A DNA stretch of 64,000 nt from an uncultured Bacilli bacterium (GCA_934102055.1 CAKOSE010000002.1:1-64000), one strand, 5' to 3'. Numbered from the stretch's first letter, positions 1 to 9,307 are shown. Translations and numbers: made by a program. Notes: a model not told the origin generated them from the letters alone.

Positions 1-642
1 ATCAGGATATGATAACTTATGCTTATTTGCGTCAATTTTTCTTTGGTATTTATTGTCAAAAGTAAACTTATTAATTGTATTTTCATATTGCTGAAATATA
101 TTTCTGCCATCAATACAAATATCATCTAAATACCATTCTGGAAAATCATTAAGATTAACAGCATAATCAAACAATTTATCATATTCATTTGATGCTTTTT
201 TTAAATCGCCACGAAAATATGCAAAATTTGCTTTCCAGCGTCTGCAAATTGTACTATCATCACTTAAATCAAACTCTAATTTTAAGTTGTGATAAAATTC
301 TATTAATTCTTTATCTGGAAAGTCACTCAATCCAAATATCCAATTTACTATTTTTTTTCCTAATATCAATGGTTTACTAGTAAATTCATATTTATTATCA
401 TTAAAATATGGAAAAATTAAATGATAAGCATAATTATCTAGTTCATCAAATTTATTAAGATATTTCTTATAGAACTCATTGTAATTAACTTTATTTGTTA
501 AAAGTTCATAACTTCTATTCATATTTATTTGAAAAACTGTAGTTTTATATATGTTTGTTTCATCTCCGTTAATTACTTTTTCAATATTTTGATATGTTGC
601 ATTTGAATTATTAATTTTTCTATTATCTATTCCTATCCCCAT
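1..642 (-). CDS. Hypothetical TPR-like protein, cut by window edge
   Basis: The frame is open from an ATG at 642 to the left edge (214 codons, no stop), with AGGAG nine bases upstream of the start. I do not recognise the family. Residues about 135-165 (WKANFAYFRGDLKKASNEY) fit a tetratricopeptide helix pair. Residues 6-27 are a polar Asn-rich stretch closely resembling the C-terminal tail of the small membrane protein encoded just upstream, whose stop overlaps this start by 20 bases. The two are probably cotranscribed from the integrase side. Its place downstream of an integrase points to a mobile-element cargo gene; function unknown. Confidence 0.7.
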   Translation of the reverse strand, partial: MGIGIDNRKINNSNATYQNIEKVINGDETNIYKTTVFQINMNRSYELLTNKVNYNEFYKKYLNKFDELDNYAYHLIFPYFNDNKYEFTSKPLILGKKIVNWIFGLSDFPDKELIEFYHNLKLEFDLSDDSTICRRWKANFAYFRGDLKKASNEYDKLFDYAVNLNDFPEWYLDDICIDGRNIFQQYENTINKFTFDNKYQRKIDANKHKLSYPD

Positions 643-823
643 TATAAACTTCTCCTATATTATTATATAGTGCATTTTTGTTATTAACTTTTCTATTATC
701 TTTTTTTATAGTTCCAATACTGCTATATTTATTCTTTATAATTACAACGCTACCAATACTACCTCCAATAAAACCTGAAATTAGCGGAATAATTATATCT
801 ATTAAAACTTCTTTTAAACTCAT
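623..823 (-). CDS. Small single-pass membrane protein
   Basis: 66 residues, with AAAGGAG ahead of the ATG. Residues about 7-29 are a hydrophobic Gly-rich membrane segment, and the remainder is a polar tail. The tail (DNRKVNNKNALYNNIGEV) is almost the same as residues 6-23 of the next protein (DNRKINNSNATYQNIEKV). Shared tags between a membrane anchor and a soluble partner suggest both bind the same thing or each other, which is inference. No family is recognised. Confidence 0.55.
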   Translation of the reverse strand: MSLKEVLIDIIIPLISGFIGGSIGSVVIIKNKYSSIGTIKKDNRKVNNKNALYNNIGEVYNGDRNR

Positions 824-880
824 TTCTACTCTCCTTTAATATGTAATTTTTTTGCTTTTATTATAGCATATTTTCCCTTT

Positions 881-2117
881 TTAAACATCATTTAGACTAA
901 TATTTTTTTCAAAAACTTTAGTAACTTTTTTCTTATTTTCTTTTAAACTTAATATATAATATTTTTGAGTTGTTTCTATTCTTTTATGCCCTAATATTTC
1001 TGCAATATCTTTTATCTCACAACCATTTCTTAAACAAATAGTTGCAAAATTTCCTCTTAAATCATAAAATCTACATTGAATTCCTAATTCATGATGAATT
1101 ATTCTAAATGGATACCTAATAATATCCGTTCCTGAATAAGTTCCATCTTTTCTAGTAAACACCATTTCTACTCTATTGCGTTTAGAATTACTTTTTATGA
1201 TTTTATATTCTACTAACTTACCATACTTATTTTTAACTTCTTCTAAAGTATAGCGTTTATAATTTTTACCACACTCTTTTTTATAATTATCTTGTAATTC
1301 TTTATATTTATATAAAAATGAATATAAAGTATCACAAATATATATTTCTCTATGACTACCTATTGTTTTAGTAGTACCTAAATACCATCTGTCATTTTCT
1401 TCTTTATCTTTTGCGTAAACAGTCTTATTAATTTTTATTATTCTATTTTCTAAATCAATATCATCCCAAGTTAAAGCAAATACTTCACCAGTTCTCATTC
1501 CCGTATAGCAAGCAGTTAAAAATGCACATACAAAAACTTTGTTATTCTTAAATCTACCTAAAATTATTTTCATTTCTTCTTTAGTATAGATGTGACCTAT
1601 ATTGTTTTTTTAATTCAAATGATAATACTCTAGGTATCTCCAAATCACCTGCTGGATTATTCTTAATAAATCCAAAATAGTAAGTTGCATCCCTCAACGA
1701 ACTCTTAATAACCTTTTGATAATTTCTTAATGCATCCCTTGTACCAGATGTTTGATATAACTTTAATAACGCCTGATTTAGAATATATGGTGTTAAAACT
1801 GATAACTTATAATTACCTAATTCCTTTTTGATATTGCTAAAAGATTCTTTATATCTCTTTGCCGTAGAATATTTATAATTTATTTCAAAATATTCTTTCA
1901 TCCAATAATCTAAATAATATCCATATAACATGTTACACTCTACATTAGTTATTCCATTTATAAATTCATCGTATGCTTTTTGCCCAGCTATATATGCCTC
2001 ATTTTTAGTTTTAAAACCTGATTTAGTTATTTGTTTTCTTTTTCCATTTACCTTCCCTGCTTCAAAGCAATATTGATACACTTTACCTCTTTTTCTAATA
2101 TTGATCATTATTGTCAC
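881..2117 (-). pseudogene. Tyrosine recombinase (integrase), frameshifted
   Basis: Two consecutive frames together make one phage/ICE-type integrase. The N-terminal part (2117-1581, 178 aa) carries the arm-type DNA-binding domain (RKRGKVYQYCFEAG...) and the SAM-like core-binding domain. The C-terminal part (to 881) carries the catalytic domain, with TGMRTGEV (Arg), FYDLRGNFAT (usually H-x-L-R-H), GHKRIETT and the final YY Tyr near YYILS. The frames meet near a run of seven A on the coding strand (plus T-run about 1605-1611). Reading six A gives IGHIYTKEEMKIIL, which matches the usual family linker. So a one-base insertion, or a sequencing error, breaks the gene. Core-helix His appears as Gly (LRGNF), so activity is doubtful even if the frame is repaired. 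Confidence 0.85.
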
Positions 2118-2158
2118 TTATCCTTTCTTTAATCACTATTATTTCAATTCAATCTAAT

Positions 2159-2197
2159 AAAAGATAGTTGATTAATCCATCTAATCAACTATCTTTT
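2159..2197 (-). terminator. Hairpin at end of the 2967-2185 gene
   Basis: A perfect 16-bp inverted repeat (2159-2174 and 2182-2197) with a 7-base loop. It overlaps the last codons of the upstream gene and separates it from the integrase. U-rich ends on both strands make it plausibly bidirectional. Confidence 0.7.
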
Positions 2198-2967
2198 ATT
2201 TCTATAAAATTAATTTGATTTAATTTTGTCACATCTACTTTTACTTCAGTATTATAATCATTTATGAGCAAGAAATAATCCTTTAACAAAGTTAAAATGC
2301 AATTAAGATATATATCATAATACTGCTTTGAATGATTGGTATTAAATGGTATTAATTTATCAATTTGTGATAATAAATGAATATCTCCAGAAAAGAAATT
2401 ATACATATACCCATATTTATATTTTTTGGCAAGTTTTCCATATGATTTTTTATCTTTAAAAACTTTCAGTAATCCTTTATTATTATCATTCAATTCTTGT
2501 ATATTTAAACTTTTTGCTCCTAATTGTTTATTGTACGATTCTAAAGCAGATTCTACTATAAGTTGTAAATTTATATTTTCATTTTTAACTTCTTTAATAA
2601 AACATATTTGTTCTATTATTTGCCTACATAACATTGAAATATATGATGGATATATTTCACCATTACTAAATTGTTTACAAATTTCACTTGTAATGTTTAG
2701 CGATAAATGAAAAACTATTAGATTGTTTTTTTCGATATTAATAGATTTATTTTCAAAATCAATATTCTTGTTAATCGATTTTAAATAGTTTGTCATAGAT
2801 ATTCTATATATCAATAAGCTCATCCAATAAATTCTATTTTTTATAGTAACATACTTATTTAAATCTACTTTTGTATATAAATTCTCAAGTATCATATTGT
2901 CAAAAATTTTGTCGTGATAATCTTTATCAATATCTAATGATTTTAATAAATTATTTAACTCCATCAT
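2185..2967 (-). CDS. Hypothetical helical protein
   Basis: Not recognised. I start it at ATG 2967 because AAGGGG lies nine bases upstream; an upstream TTG at 2985 overlaps that ribosome site. The protein is about 260 residues, Asn/Lys/Ile-rich, with no signal peptide and no clear catalytic motif. A central part (CKQFSNGEIYPSYISMLCRQ) and a Tyr-rich segment (YGKLAKKYKYGYMYNFFSGD) look helical. It lies between the secA terminator and the integrase, in a region unlike the core in gene content, so it is probably accessory. It could be a defence or abortive-infection type protein, but nothing in the sequence proves this. Confidence 0.6.
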   Translation of the reverse strand: MMELNNLLKSLDIDKDYHDKIFDNMILENLYTKVDLNKYVTIKNRIYWMSLLIYRISMTNYLKSINKNIDFENKSINIEKNNLIVFHLSLNITSEICKQFSNGEIYPSYISMLCRQIIEQICFIKEVKNENINLQLIVESALESYNKQLGAKSLNIQELNDNNKGLLKVFKDKKSYGKLAKKYKYGYMYNFFSGDIHLLSQIDKLIPFNTNHSKQYYDIYLNCILTLLKDYFLLINDYNTEVKVDVTKLNQINFIEIKDS

Positions 2968-2985
2968 TCTTTTCATCCCCTTCAA

Positions 2986-3018
2986 TAAAAAATGTCAACA
3001 AATTACTTTTTGCTGACA
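2986..3018 (-). terminator. secA terminator
   Basis: On the minus strand a 9-bp stem (TGTCAGCAA with TTGTTGACA, one G-U) is followed directly by TTTTTTATT. It lies about 100 bases past the secA stop and just before the next gene. Confidence 0.75.
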
Positions 3019-3117
3019 TCATTTAATTTCAATGGATTTTGTCCACATTTTTATTTATTGGTTGACAAACAACAAATTTGTTACCTTTCTTAAATTCAAT
3101 CTTTCCCTTATTTTATA

Positions 3118-5613
3118 CTACTTTCCACAGCAATTCTTATATTTTTTTCCCGACCCACATGGACAAGGATCATTTCTACCAATTTTTTCCTTCTTAACAG
3201 TTCTACCCTTTCTAGTAGTATCATTATCATTAGTAGATTTATTCTTTACAACTTCTTTTCTCTCAATATTTTGTCTAATTTCAGCCTTTAACAAGTACAA
3301 TGTAACATACTTATCAATATTTTCAAGCATATCATCAAAAAGTTCAAAACCTTCTTCAGTATAAGCTCTCAAAGGATTATCTTGAGCATATTGTCTTAAG
3401 AAAATACCTTCCTTTAAATGAGCCATAGTATTTATTTGTTCCATCCAGTATTTATCAATTACATTAAGACTAATAACCTTTTCAAACTCATTAGTAACTT
3501 CATCAGGAATATCCTTAATCTTTTCTTCATATTCAGAAGTAATAAGTCCAGTAATGCCATCAATTATTTCATCCACAGACTTATCTTCAAAAAACTTTTC
3601 ATCTATTTTCTTTCTTAAAAGATTAGAATTAAAGTATTCAATAATATCCTTAACATCCTCTTCTCCTAAATGTTCTGAATCATCCAAATGAGATTCAATT
3701 ATATCTGCAACATGATTATACATAGACTTAAGAATTTCTTCATGAATAGAATCACTATCTAAAATATTATTTCTCTTTCCATAAATAAGTTCCCTTTGCT
3801 TATTCATAACATCATCATATTGAAGAACAGATTTTCTCATATCATAGTTATTACCTTCAACACGCTTTTGAGCAGAAGCAACAGACCTACTAAACATTTT
3901 ACTTCTAATAACCATACCATCATCTATACCAGTACTTTGTAAAATATTCTTAATCTTTTCAGACCCAAAACGAATCATAAGTTCATCATCCATAGCAATA
4001 TAAAATTGTGTAAATCCAGGATCCCCTTGACGCCCAGAACGACCACGAAGTTGGTTATCAATACGACGAGATTCATGTCTTTCAGTACCAATAACACATA
4101 AACCACCAAGTTCTTTAACACCTTCACCAAGCTTAATATCTGTACCACGACCAGCCATATTTGTTGCTATAGTAACAGAACCTTTTTCCCCAGCCTTAGC
4201 AATAATTTCAGCTTCACGAGCATGATTCTTAGCATTAAGTACTTCATGTGGAATACCACGCTTCTTAAGTAAATTACTAATTTCCTCACTAGTTTCAATA
4301 GCAATAGTACCTACTAACACAGGTTGACCCTTTTCATGTCTTTCAGCAATCTCATCAATAATAGCCTTAAATTTAGACTTTTTACTAGCATATATAAGAT
4401 CAGCCATATCTTCACGAATAACAGGTTTATTAGTAGGAATAGCAATAACATACATATTATAAATTTCTCTAAATTCTTCCTCTTCAGTCTTAGCAGTACC
4501 AGTCATCCCAGAAAGTTTATTATACATTCTAAATAAATTTTGGAAAGTAATAGTAGCAAGAGTCTTAGTTTCTTGTTGAATTTCTACACCTTCCTTAGCC
4601 TCAATCGCTTGATGAAGACCATCACTAAAAGCACGTCCTGGCATTAAACGTCCAGTAAATTGATCAACAATTACAATCTTTCCATCCTTAACAACATAAT
4701 CTACATCATTCTTTTGAGAATAATTAGCATGTAAAGCCTGATTAATAAAATGTACCAAAGTCGAATTATTAACATCATATAAATTATCAACCTTAAAATA
4801 CTTTTCAGCTTTTTTCATACCTTCCTCAGATAAATTACTTCTCTTAAGCTTAGCATCATACACTATATCAGTATCATAATTCAAACTCTTAGCAAACCTA
4901 TCTGCATCAATATATAAATTCTTATTTTCAAGAAATCCTCCAGAAATTATAAGTGGAGTACGAGCCTCATCAATCAAAATAGAATCCACTTCATCCACTA
5001 TTGCATAATTAAGCCCACGTTGTTGAACTCTATCTTCCTTACGAATAGCCATATTATCACGAAGATAATCAAAACCAATTTCATTATTTGTAGAATATAA
5101 AATATCCTTATCATATTCAGCTCGCTTTTCACTAGGAGTCAAATCTCTTAAGTTAAGACCTACAGTAAGTCCTAAAAACTCATGAATTTGACCCATCCAT
5201 TTGGAATCACGTTCAGCAAGATATTCATTAACAGTTACAATATGAACACCTTGTCCCCCTAAAGCATTAAGATATGCAGGCATAACAGAAGTTAAAGTCT
5301 TACCTTCACCAGTCTTCATTTCAGCAATATTACCATAATGAAGAGCAAGACCACCAATAAGTTGCACTTTATAAGGCTTTTCTTTAATAACACGATAACA
5401 AGCCTCTCTAGCAGTAGCAAATGCTTCAACTAAAATATCATCAAAATCTTCCCCATCATTTAATCTATTTTTAAACTCCTCAGTCTTTTTCTTAAGTTCA
5501 TCGTCACTTAACTTACTATATTCATCATCAAGTTTCAATATCTCATCAGCAATTTTATCAAATCTTCTAAGTTCCTTTTCATCAAAATCAAACATCTTTC
5601 TAAAAAGTGACAT
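3118..5613 (-). CDS. secA: Preprotein translocase ATPase SecA
   Basis: 831 residues, usual length. SecA is the cytoplasmic motor that drives unfolded preproteins through SecYEG. Visible: N-terminal FDFDEKELRRF, Walker A in AEMKTGEGKT (about 97-106), the DEAD-like DEVDSILIDEARTPLI, GMTGTAKTEEEEF, MAGRGTDIKLG, and the Q-R-G-R-S-G-R-Q-G motif. The C-terminal zinc motif CPCGSGKKYKNCCGK is intact, the part that binds SecB-like partners or phospholipids in other bacteria. GAGGAGATGG precedes the ATG. It is alone between accessory genes and a divergent kinase-like gene. Only one secA is in the window. Confidence 0.98.
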   Translation of the reverse strand: MSLFRKMFDFDEKELRRFDKIADEILKLDDEYSKLSDDELKKKTEEFKNRLNDGEDFDDILVEAFATAREACYRVIKEKPYKVQLIGGLALHYGNIAEMKTGEGKTLTSVMPAYLNALGGQGVHIVTVNEYLAERDSKWMGQIHEFLGLTVGLNLRDLTPSEKRAEYDKDILYSTNNEIGFDYLRDNMAIRKEDRVQQRGLNYAIVDEVDSILIDEARTPLIISGGFLENKNLYIDADRFAKSLNYDTDIVYDAKLKRSNLSEEGMKKAEKYFKVDNLYDVNNSTLVHFINQALHANYSQKNDVDYVVKDGKIVIVDQFTGRLMPGRAFSDGLHQAIEAKEGVEIQQETKTLATITFQNLFRMYNKLSGMTGTAKTEEEEFREIYNMYVIAIPTNKPVIREDMADLIYASKKSKFKAIIDEIAERHEKGQPVLVGTIAIETSEEISNLLKKRGIPHEVLNAKNHAREAEIIAKAGEKGSVTIATNMAGRGTDIKLGEGVKELGGLCVIGTERHESRRIDNQLRGRSGRQGDPGFTQFYIAMDDELMIRFGSEKIKNILQSTGIDDGMVIRSKMFSRSVASAQKRVEGNNYDMRKSVLQYDDVMNKQRELIYGKRNNILDSDSIHEEILKSMYNHVADIIESHLDDSEHLGEEDVKDIIEYFNSNLLRKKIDEKFFEDKSVDEIIDGITGLITSEYEEKIKDIPDEVTNEFEKVISLNVIDKYWMEQINTMAHLKEGIFLRQYAQDNPLRAYTEEGFELFDDMLENIDKYVTLYLLKAEIRQNIERKEVVKNKSTNDNDTTRKGRTVKKEKIGRNDPCPCGSGKKYKNCCGK

Positions 5614-5750
5614 ATTACCATCTCCTCAAGATAATATTTTATCATTAATTAAAAGAAAATAAAAGAAAAATCCATAAATTAAACAATATTTATAAAAAAG
5701 AATATGAAACAAAATAAAAATAAGATATAATATAACCAAGAGGTGAAACC

Positions 5751-6491
5751 ATGAGAGAACTAAACTTCACAGAAGAAGAACTAAAAAAAGAGAAAAAAGG
5801 AAATTACATAGCATCAGGTAGTGAAGCAAGTATATATCTACACAATACAAAAAATAAAAGCGAAAATACACAAGAACAAAACGTCATCATGGCAAAAAGA
5901 CTATACGATCAAAACCCAGAAGATATCTACTCCGCAACAGGAAACAAAATTGGAAAACCAGGTGAAGAAAGATTCATAAAAAACCTATTAATCTACAAAG
6001 ATAATATAAAATTAACAACACTACCACTAGGAATAATAAAAGAAAACGGTATAATAATAGGACAACTAATAAAATATTATAACAATTCAAAAACACTAAA
6101 AGATTTTTTTAAAGAAAACAAAGACATAGACCCAATTTCATACTACTTCAAAGCACTAGATATCCTAGAAGAACTAGTACAAAACAATATCTGTTACGAA
6201 GATGTCCATGGAGGAAATTTTCTAGTAATAGAAGATCAACTAAAATTAATAGACTTCTCACAACACAGAGTAAAAATAAATGAACACTACAAAGGAATGT
6301 ACTATAACATGTTTCAAAACTTCGCTTCAATGGTAAATAAACTAAACATAGAAGTACTACAAAGACAAGATCAAGAAAGATTAATTCTCCCATCAGAAAT
6401 AAAAAATGAGCTAGAACACCCAGAAAAAAGCTTTGAATATATAAGAAATGAATTAACAAAAATAATAAAACCAAATAACAAACAAAAATAA
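5751..6491 (+). CDS. Protein-kinase-like protein
   Basis: 246 residues with a compact kinase fold signature: ASGSEASIY as glycine-rich loop (about 21-29), Lys49 in MAKRLY, catalytic loop YEDVHGGNFL (Asp151, His153, Asn156) and KLIDFSQ (Asp168) as the DFG equivalent. The catalytic loop resembles the ABC1/RIO/small-molecule kinase style (D-x-H-x-x-N), so the substrate could be protein or small molecule. No membrane segment. AGAGGTGAAACC precedes the ATG, and a TATAAT at 5726-5731 is a likely -10. It is one of few genes on this strand left of dnaA, and its codons end in A/C where its neighbours favour T/G. Confidence 0.75.
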   Translation: MRELNFTEEELKKEKKGNYIASGSEASIYLHNTKNKSENTQEQNVIMAKRLYDQNPEDIYSATGNKIGKPGEERFIKNLLIYKDNIKLTTLPLGIIKENGIIIGQLIKYYNNSKTLKDFFKENKDIDPISYYFKALDILEELVQNNICYEDVHGGNFLVIEDQLKLIDFSQHRVKINEHYKGMYYNMFQNFASMVNKLNIEVLQRQDQERLILPSEIKNELEHPEKSFEYIRNELTKIIKPNNKQK

Positions 6492-6536
6492 ACAAGTAAT
6501 AGAAAGTAAACAAACATTATTCTATTACTTGTTTTT
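6491..6536. terminator. Bidirectional terminator between convergent genes
   Basis: A 14-bp perfect stem (6491-6504 with 6520-6533) with A-runs and T-runs on either side serves both the kinase-like gene and the convergent gene ending at 6535. Confidence 0.85.
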
Positions 6537-7020
6537 ATATACCAATAGATCTCATAATAAACAAACTAACCATAATAACAAGAGCAATAAGTACAATAGC
6601 AAAAATAAGTGTTAAAACATGAGAAATACCACTATTAAAAGGATTATTTCTTTGAGAATCCAAATCGTTAGAACCATAATTATTATTATTCTGTTGATAA
6701 CCATTATTATACTGAGCTACAGGATTATTATTAACATAACGATTAACCCCAGGATTATCCATTTTACGCACTAAAACCCTTTGATTTTGATTAGCATAAC
6801 CGTTCGAATTATTATTACTCATATTACCAGAGAAAGCATTATTAAAATTATTCACTTGCCCATTATAACCATTATTTATTTCAGAAAAACTAGAACTAAG
6901 AGCAGACTGAGATTTCAAATATTCATCCAAAGGAAGTTTACTCTTAACCTCATTAATAACAGAAGCAGAAATTCTCAAAGAATCCTCTTCATATCTTTCA
7001 TTATAATTACCCCTAAGCAT
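6535..7020 (-). CDS. Asn-rich tail-anchored membrane protein
   Basis: 161 residues from ATG 7020, with GGTGGTGAT upstream; an in-frame GTG at 7032 is less likely. The N-terminal 45 residues are acidic and helical. The middle is low-complexity Asn/Gly/Tyr/Gln. The last about 25 residues (LTLIFAIVLIALVIMVSLFIM) form one membrane helix at the C-terminus, as in tail-anchored proteins. The start overlaps the stop of the preceding gene by 8 bases, so the two are likely translationally coupled and downstream of sigH. Function unknown. Confidence 0.7.
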   Translation of the reverse strand: MLRGNYNERYEEDSLRISASVINEVKSKLPLDEYLKSQSALSSSFSEINNGYNGQVNNFNNAFSGNMSNNNSNGYANQNQRVLVRKMDNPGVNRYVNNNPVAQYNNGYQQNNNNYGSNDLDSQRNNPFNSGISHVLTLIFAIVLIALVIMVSLFIMRSIGI

Positions 7021-7624
7021 TAAGATCACCACCTAATACCTTATTATCTATTCTTCTAAGAATAACCATCTTAATTTTATCCATCTGAGCTTTAGGCAAA
7101 TCATAAAGTTTAAAAGCCTCATTTATTTGATTATTAATGACATCTATAAAATTCTTCTTATAATAATCAGAAAAAGAAGTATCATAATCCATTCTCCTAA
7201 ACACACCAACAAAAAAATCTTGAAGCCACGTAGGAACCATACTCATATAATAATCAAAATTCTCCAAAACATTTATATCACTTATAACAGAACTACCATC
7301 ATCATTACAATACCAACCAAGTATCATAAGAGCAAGAGCAACCCTTTTATGCTCCTTAGAACTCTTCCTATCAGCCATAAGACTAATACCAGTATTAATA
7401 CCAGCAACAGTTCTATCCATATTAATCATACTATCAGAAAACACAATGTCTCCAGTAATAACATTAATCTTAATCTCATCTAAATTAATCCTAATAATAT
7501 TTCTATTATCTCTATCTATAGCTTCCGATACTTTCTTCATAAGACGACAAAAAGTATGAGCTTTAACATTATCAAACTCATCCCAACTATCAATAAATTG
7601 TCTAAGCGAAATTATGTTATTCAT
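7013..7624 (-). CDS. Hypothetical protein downstream of sigma factor
   Basis: 203 residues from ATG 7624, chosen because AGGTGG lies about eight bases upstream; the in-frame GTG at 7636 overlaps that site. The sequence is acidic and soluble, with motifs KINVITGDIVFSDS and ALALMILGWYCNDDGSS. No family is recognised. It follows the sigma factor by about 40 bases and overlaps the Asn-rich membrane protein gene, so all three probably form one transcript. The linkage hints at a partner or regulator of the sigma factor, which is inference only. Confidence 0.65.
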   Translation of the reverse strand: MNNIISLRQFIDSWDEFDNVKAHTFCRLMKKVSEAIDRDNRNIIRINLDEIKINVITGDIVFSDSMINMDRTVAGINTGISLMADRKSSKEHKRVALALMILGWYCNDDGSSVISDINVLENFDYYMSMVPTWLQDFFVGVFRRMDYDTSFSDYYKKNFIDVINNQINEAFKLYDLPKAQMDKIKMVILRRIDNKVLGGDLNA

Positions 7625-7662
7625 ATCGCAAACCACCTATCATAGAGACATTATAACATAAG

Positions 7663-8232
7663 TTACGCAAATAAGAAATATTTTTCCATCTTTTTTCTTA
7701 TCTTTAGTAAACAATTGTCAACTTTTTTAAAATTAATATCAAGTAAAACAGCAATATCCTTATACGAAAAACCATTATATCTAAGCTCAAAAACAGAAGA
7801 CTCTACACTATCTAAAGTATTCTTAAAATTAATAATATCAACCTCATACAAATAATCATCATAATAAGAACTAACATCAGCATCAGAAGAAAAAGTAAGT
7901 ACATTATCAAATTCTTCAAGATCCATATAATTATAACAATCAGGTTTATTAACATAACCTCTTATATACTTAAAAAGAGATCTTCTTAAGCATATAAGTA
8001 AATAAGTATAAAAAAGAACATCATGTCTATAATCATATCTATCAAGTACATAACAAAAAGTAACCCTACATTGCTGTATCAAATCATCAAAATCTAGCCC
8101 CTTATTAGAACAACACCTAATAGCAGAAGAAGAAACCTTTTTAAAAAGAGGAGTATACTTCTCCATCAAAATAGAAAAAGCCTCCTCATCTTCATTAACC
8201 ATATAAATAAGCTCATAATCATTATATTCCAC
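7663..8232 (-). CDS. sigH: RNA polymerase sigma factor, SigH-like
   Basis: 189 residues with region 2 (YELIYMVNEDEEAFSILMEKYTP through FDDLIQQCRVTFCYVLDRYD) and region 4 (VFELRYNGFSYKDIAVLLDI, a helix-turn-helix). It sits next to rlmB and mrnC, exactly where Bacillus keeps sigH, which is why I give that symbol. In Bacillus SigH drives stationary-phase, competence and early sporulation genes. Homology is more divergent than its neighbours, so ECF-like behaviour is possible. yacP, normally between rlmB and sigH, is missing. Confidence 0.8.
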   Translation of the reverse strand: MEYNDYELIYMVNEDEEAFSILMEKYTPLFKKVSSSAIRCCSNKGLDFDDLIQQCRVTFCYVLDRYDYRHDVLFYTYLLICLRRSLFKYIRGYVNKPDCYNYMDLEEFDNVLTFSSDADVSSYYDDYLYEVDIINFKNTLDSVESSVFELRYNGFSYKDIAVLLDINFKKVDNCLLKIRKKMEKYFLFA

Positions 8233-8241
8233 AAAAACCTC

Positions 8242-8937
8242 CTATAAACTTCTTTGCCTCACAATCTCATAAACAATAATACCAGTTGCAACTGAAGCAT
8301 TTAAACTCTCTATCTTAGAGCTCATAGGAATAGAAACAATAAAATCCGATGATTTCTTAACAAGCTCACTTACCCCCTTACCCTCATTTCCAATAACAAG
8401 AGCAACATTACCATCATACTTTACATTCGAATAAACATCACCATTCATATCACTAGAATAAATCCAATAATTCTTATCCTTCAAATACTTAATAGTCTGA
8501 TTAAGATTAGTAACCATACATATTTTCATATTCAAAGCCGCCCCAACACTCGTCTTCATAACAGTAGAATTAACACTAACACTACGATCCTTAGGAATAA
8601 TAATCCCATCAACACCCGCAGCAAGACAAGTCCTTATAATAGCACCAAAATTATGAGTATCTTCCAAATGATCAAGAATAACAATAAATCCATTATCAGA
8701 AATAATATCATCAAGATCTACATATTCATATTCTCCTACATCAATAATTATACCCTGATGATTTTCATTTGCAAGTTCATCAAGTTCATATTTAGTACAA
8801 AAATAAGGCTTCAAATTCAATTTTTCTATTAAAGAAATTATATTTTTATCACTAAAGTTCCTATCCAAATATAAAGATTTAACCTTTTTATTTTTTTTCA
8901 AATATTCCAAACAACTATTCTTACCATATACTAACAT
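8242..8937 (-). CDS. rlmB: 23S rRNA 2'-O-methyltransferase RlmB (TrmH family)
   Basis: 231 residues. SpoU/TrmH motifs are all present: NFGAIIRTCLAAGVDGIII (motif 1), VIGNEGKGVS (motif 2) and IPMSSKIESLNASVATGI (motif 3, trefoil knot SAM site). The N-terminal 70 residues form the substrate-binding domain (VYGKNSCLEYLK). The family 2'-O-methylates a guanosine in the 23S peptidyl-transferase loop. It is one base from mrnC, in the same order as Bacillus. Confidence 0.93.
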   Translation of the reverse strand: MLVYGKNSCLEYLKKNKKVKSLYLDRNFSDKNIISLIEKLNLKPYFCTKYELDELANENHQGIIIDVGEYEYVDLDDIISDNGFIVILDHLEDTHNFGAIIRTCLAAGVDGIIIPKDRSVSVNSTVMKTSVGAALNMKICMVTNLNQTIKYLKDKNYWIYSSDMNGDVYSNVKYDGNVALVIGNEGKGVSELVKKSSDFIVSIPMSSKIESLNASVATGIIVYEIVRQRSL

Positions 8938-8938
8938 A

Positions 8939-9307
8939 TTAACTACTTCCTTCTAAACTAACTATATAACTAAACACCTCTTCAAGACGTTTTTTATCAT
9001 TAACATACAAATATCCAATCAAAACCTCAAACCCTGTCGAGTACTTATATGTAACCGCATCACAATTTTTAGGACTTTTATGTGTTTTCATATTACGACC
9101 ACGCCTAACAATATCAATCTCAGACTCAGTCAAAAAACAAGAATCAAGCAAACAATTAACAAAATAAGCCTGCCTTTTCGCAGTAACAAATCTAAGAGTA
9201 TAATTTTGTAAATCATTAAGCTTAACAACATTCTTAGAAATAATATACTCACGCACTAAAAGTTCAAATACTGCATCTCCTAAAAAAGACAGTTGATAAA
9301 GACTCAT
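8939..9307 (-). CDS. mrnC: Mini-ribonuclease III
   Basis: 122 residues, a RNase III catalytic domain without a dsRNA-binding domain. LSFLGDAVFELLVREY matches the family's signature, with Asp and Glu for metal binding. It matures 23S rRNA ends in Bacillus. Its ATG overlaps the stop of the upstream peptidase gene (TAATG), so the two are coupled. Slightly shorter at the N-terminus than typical members. Confidence 0.92.
   Translation of the reverse strand: MSLYQLSFLGDAVFELLVREYIISKNVVKLNDLQNYTLRFVTAKRQAYFVNCLLDSCFLTESEIDIVRRGRNMKTHKSPKNCDAVTYKYSTGFEVLIGYLYVNDKKRLEEVFSYIVSLEGSS

Noticed and set aside
189..380. 63-residue plus-strand frame
   Set aside because: Lies opposite the better-supported minus-strand gene 642-1 and has no ribosome site.
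3071..3082. Palindrome AACAAATTTGTT as an attachment core
   Set aside because: No second copy is visible, and AT-rich palindromes of this size are common here.
6148..6513. 121-residue hydrophobic minus frame opposite the kinase-like gene
   Set aside because: A hydrophobic shadow of A-rich codons on the other strand, with no ribosome site and overlap of a terminator.
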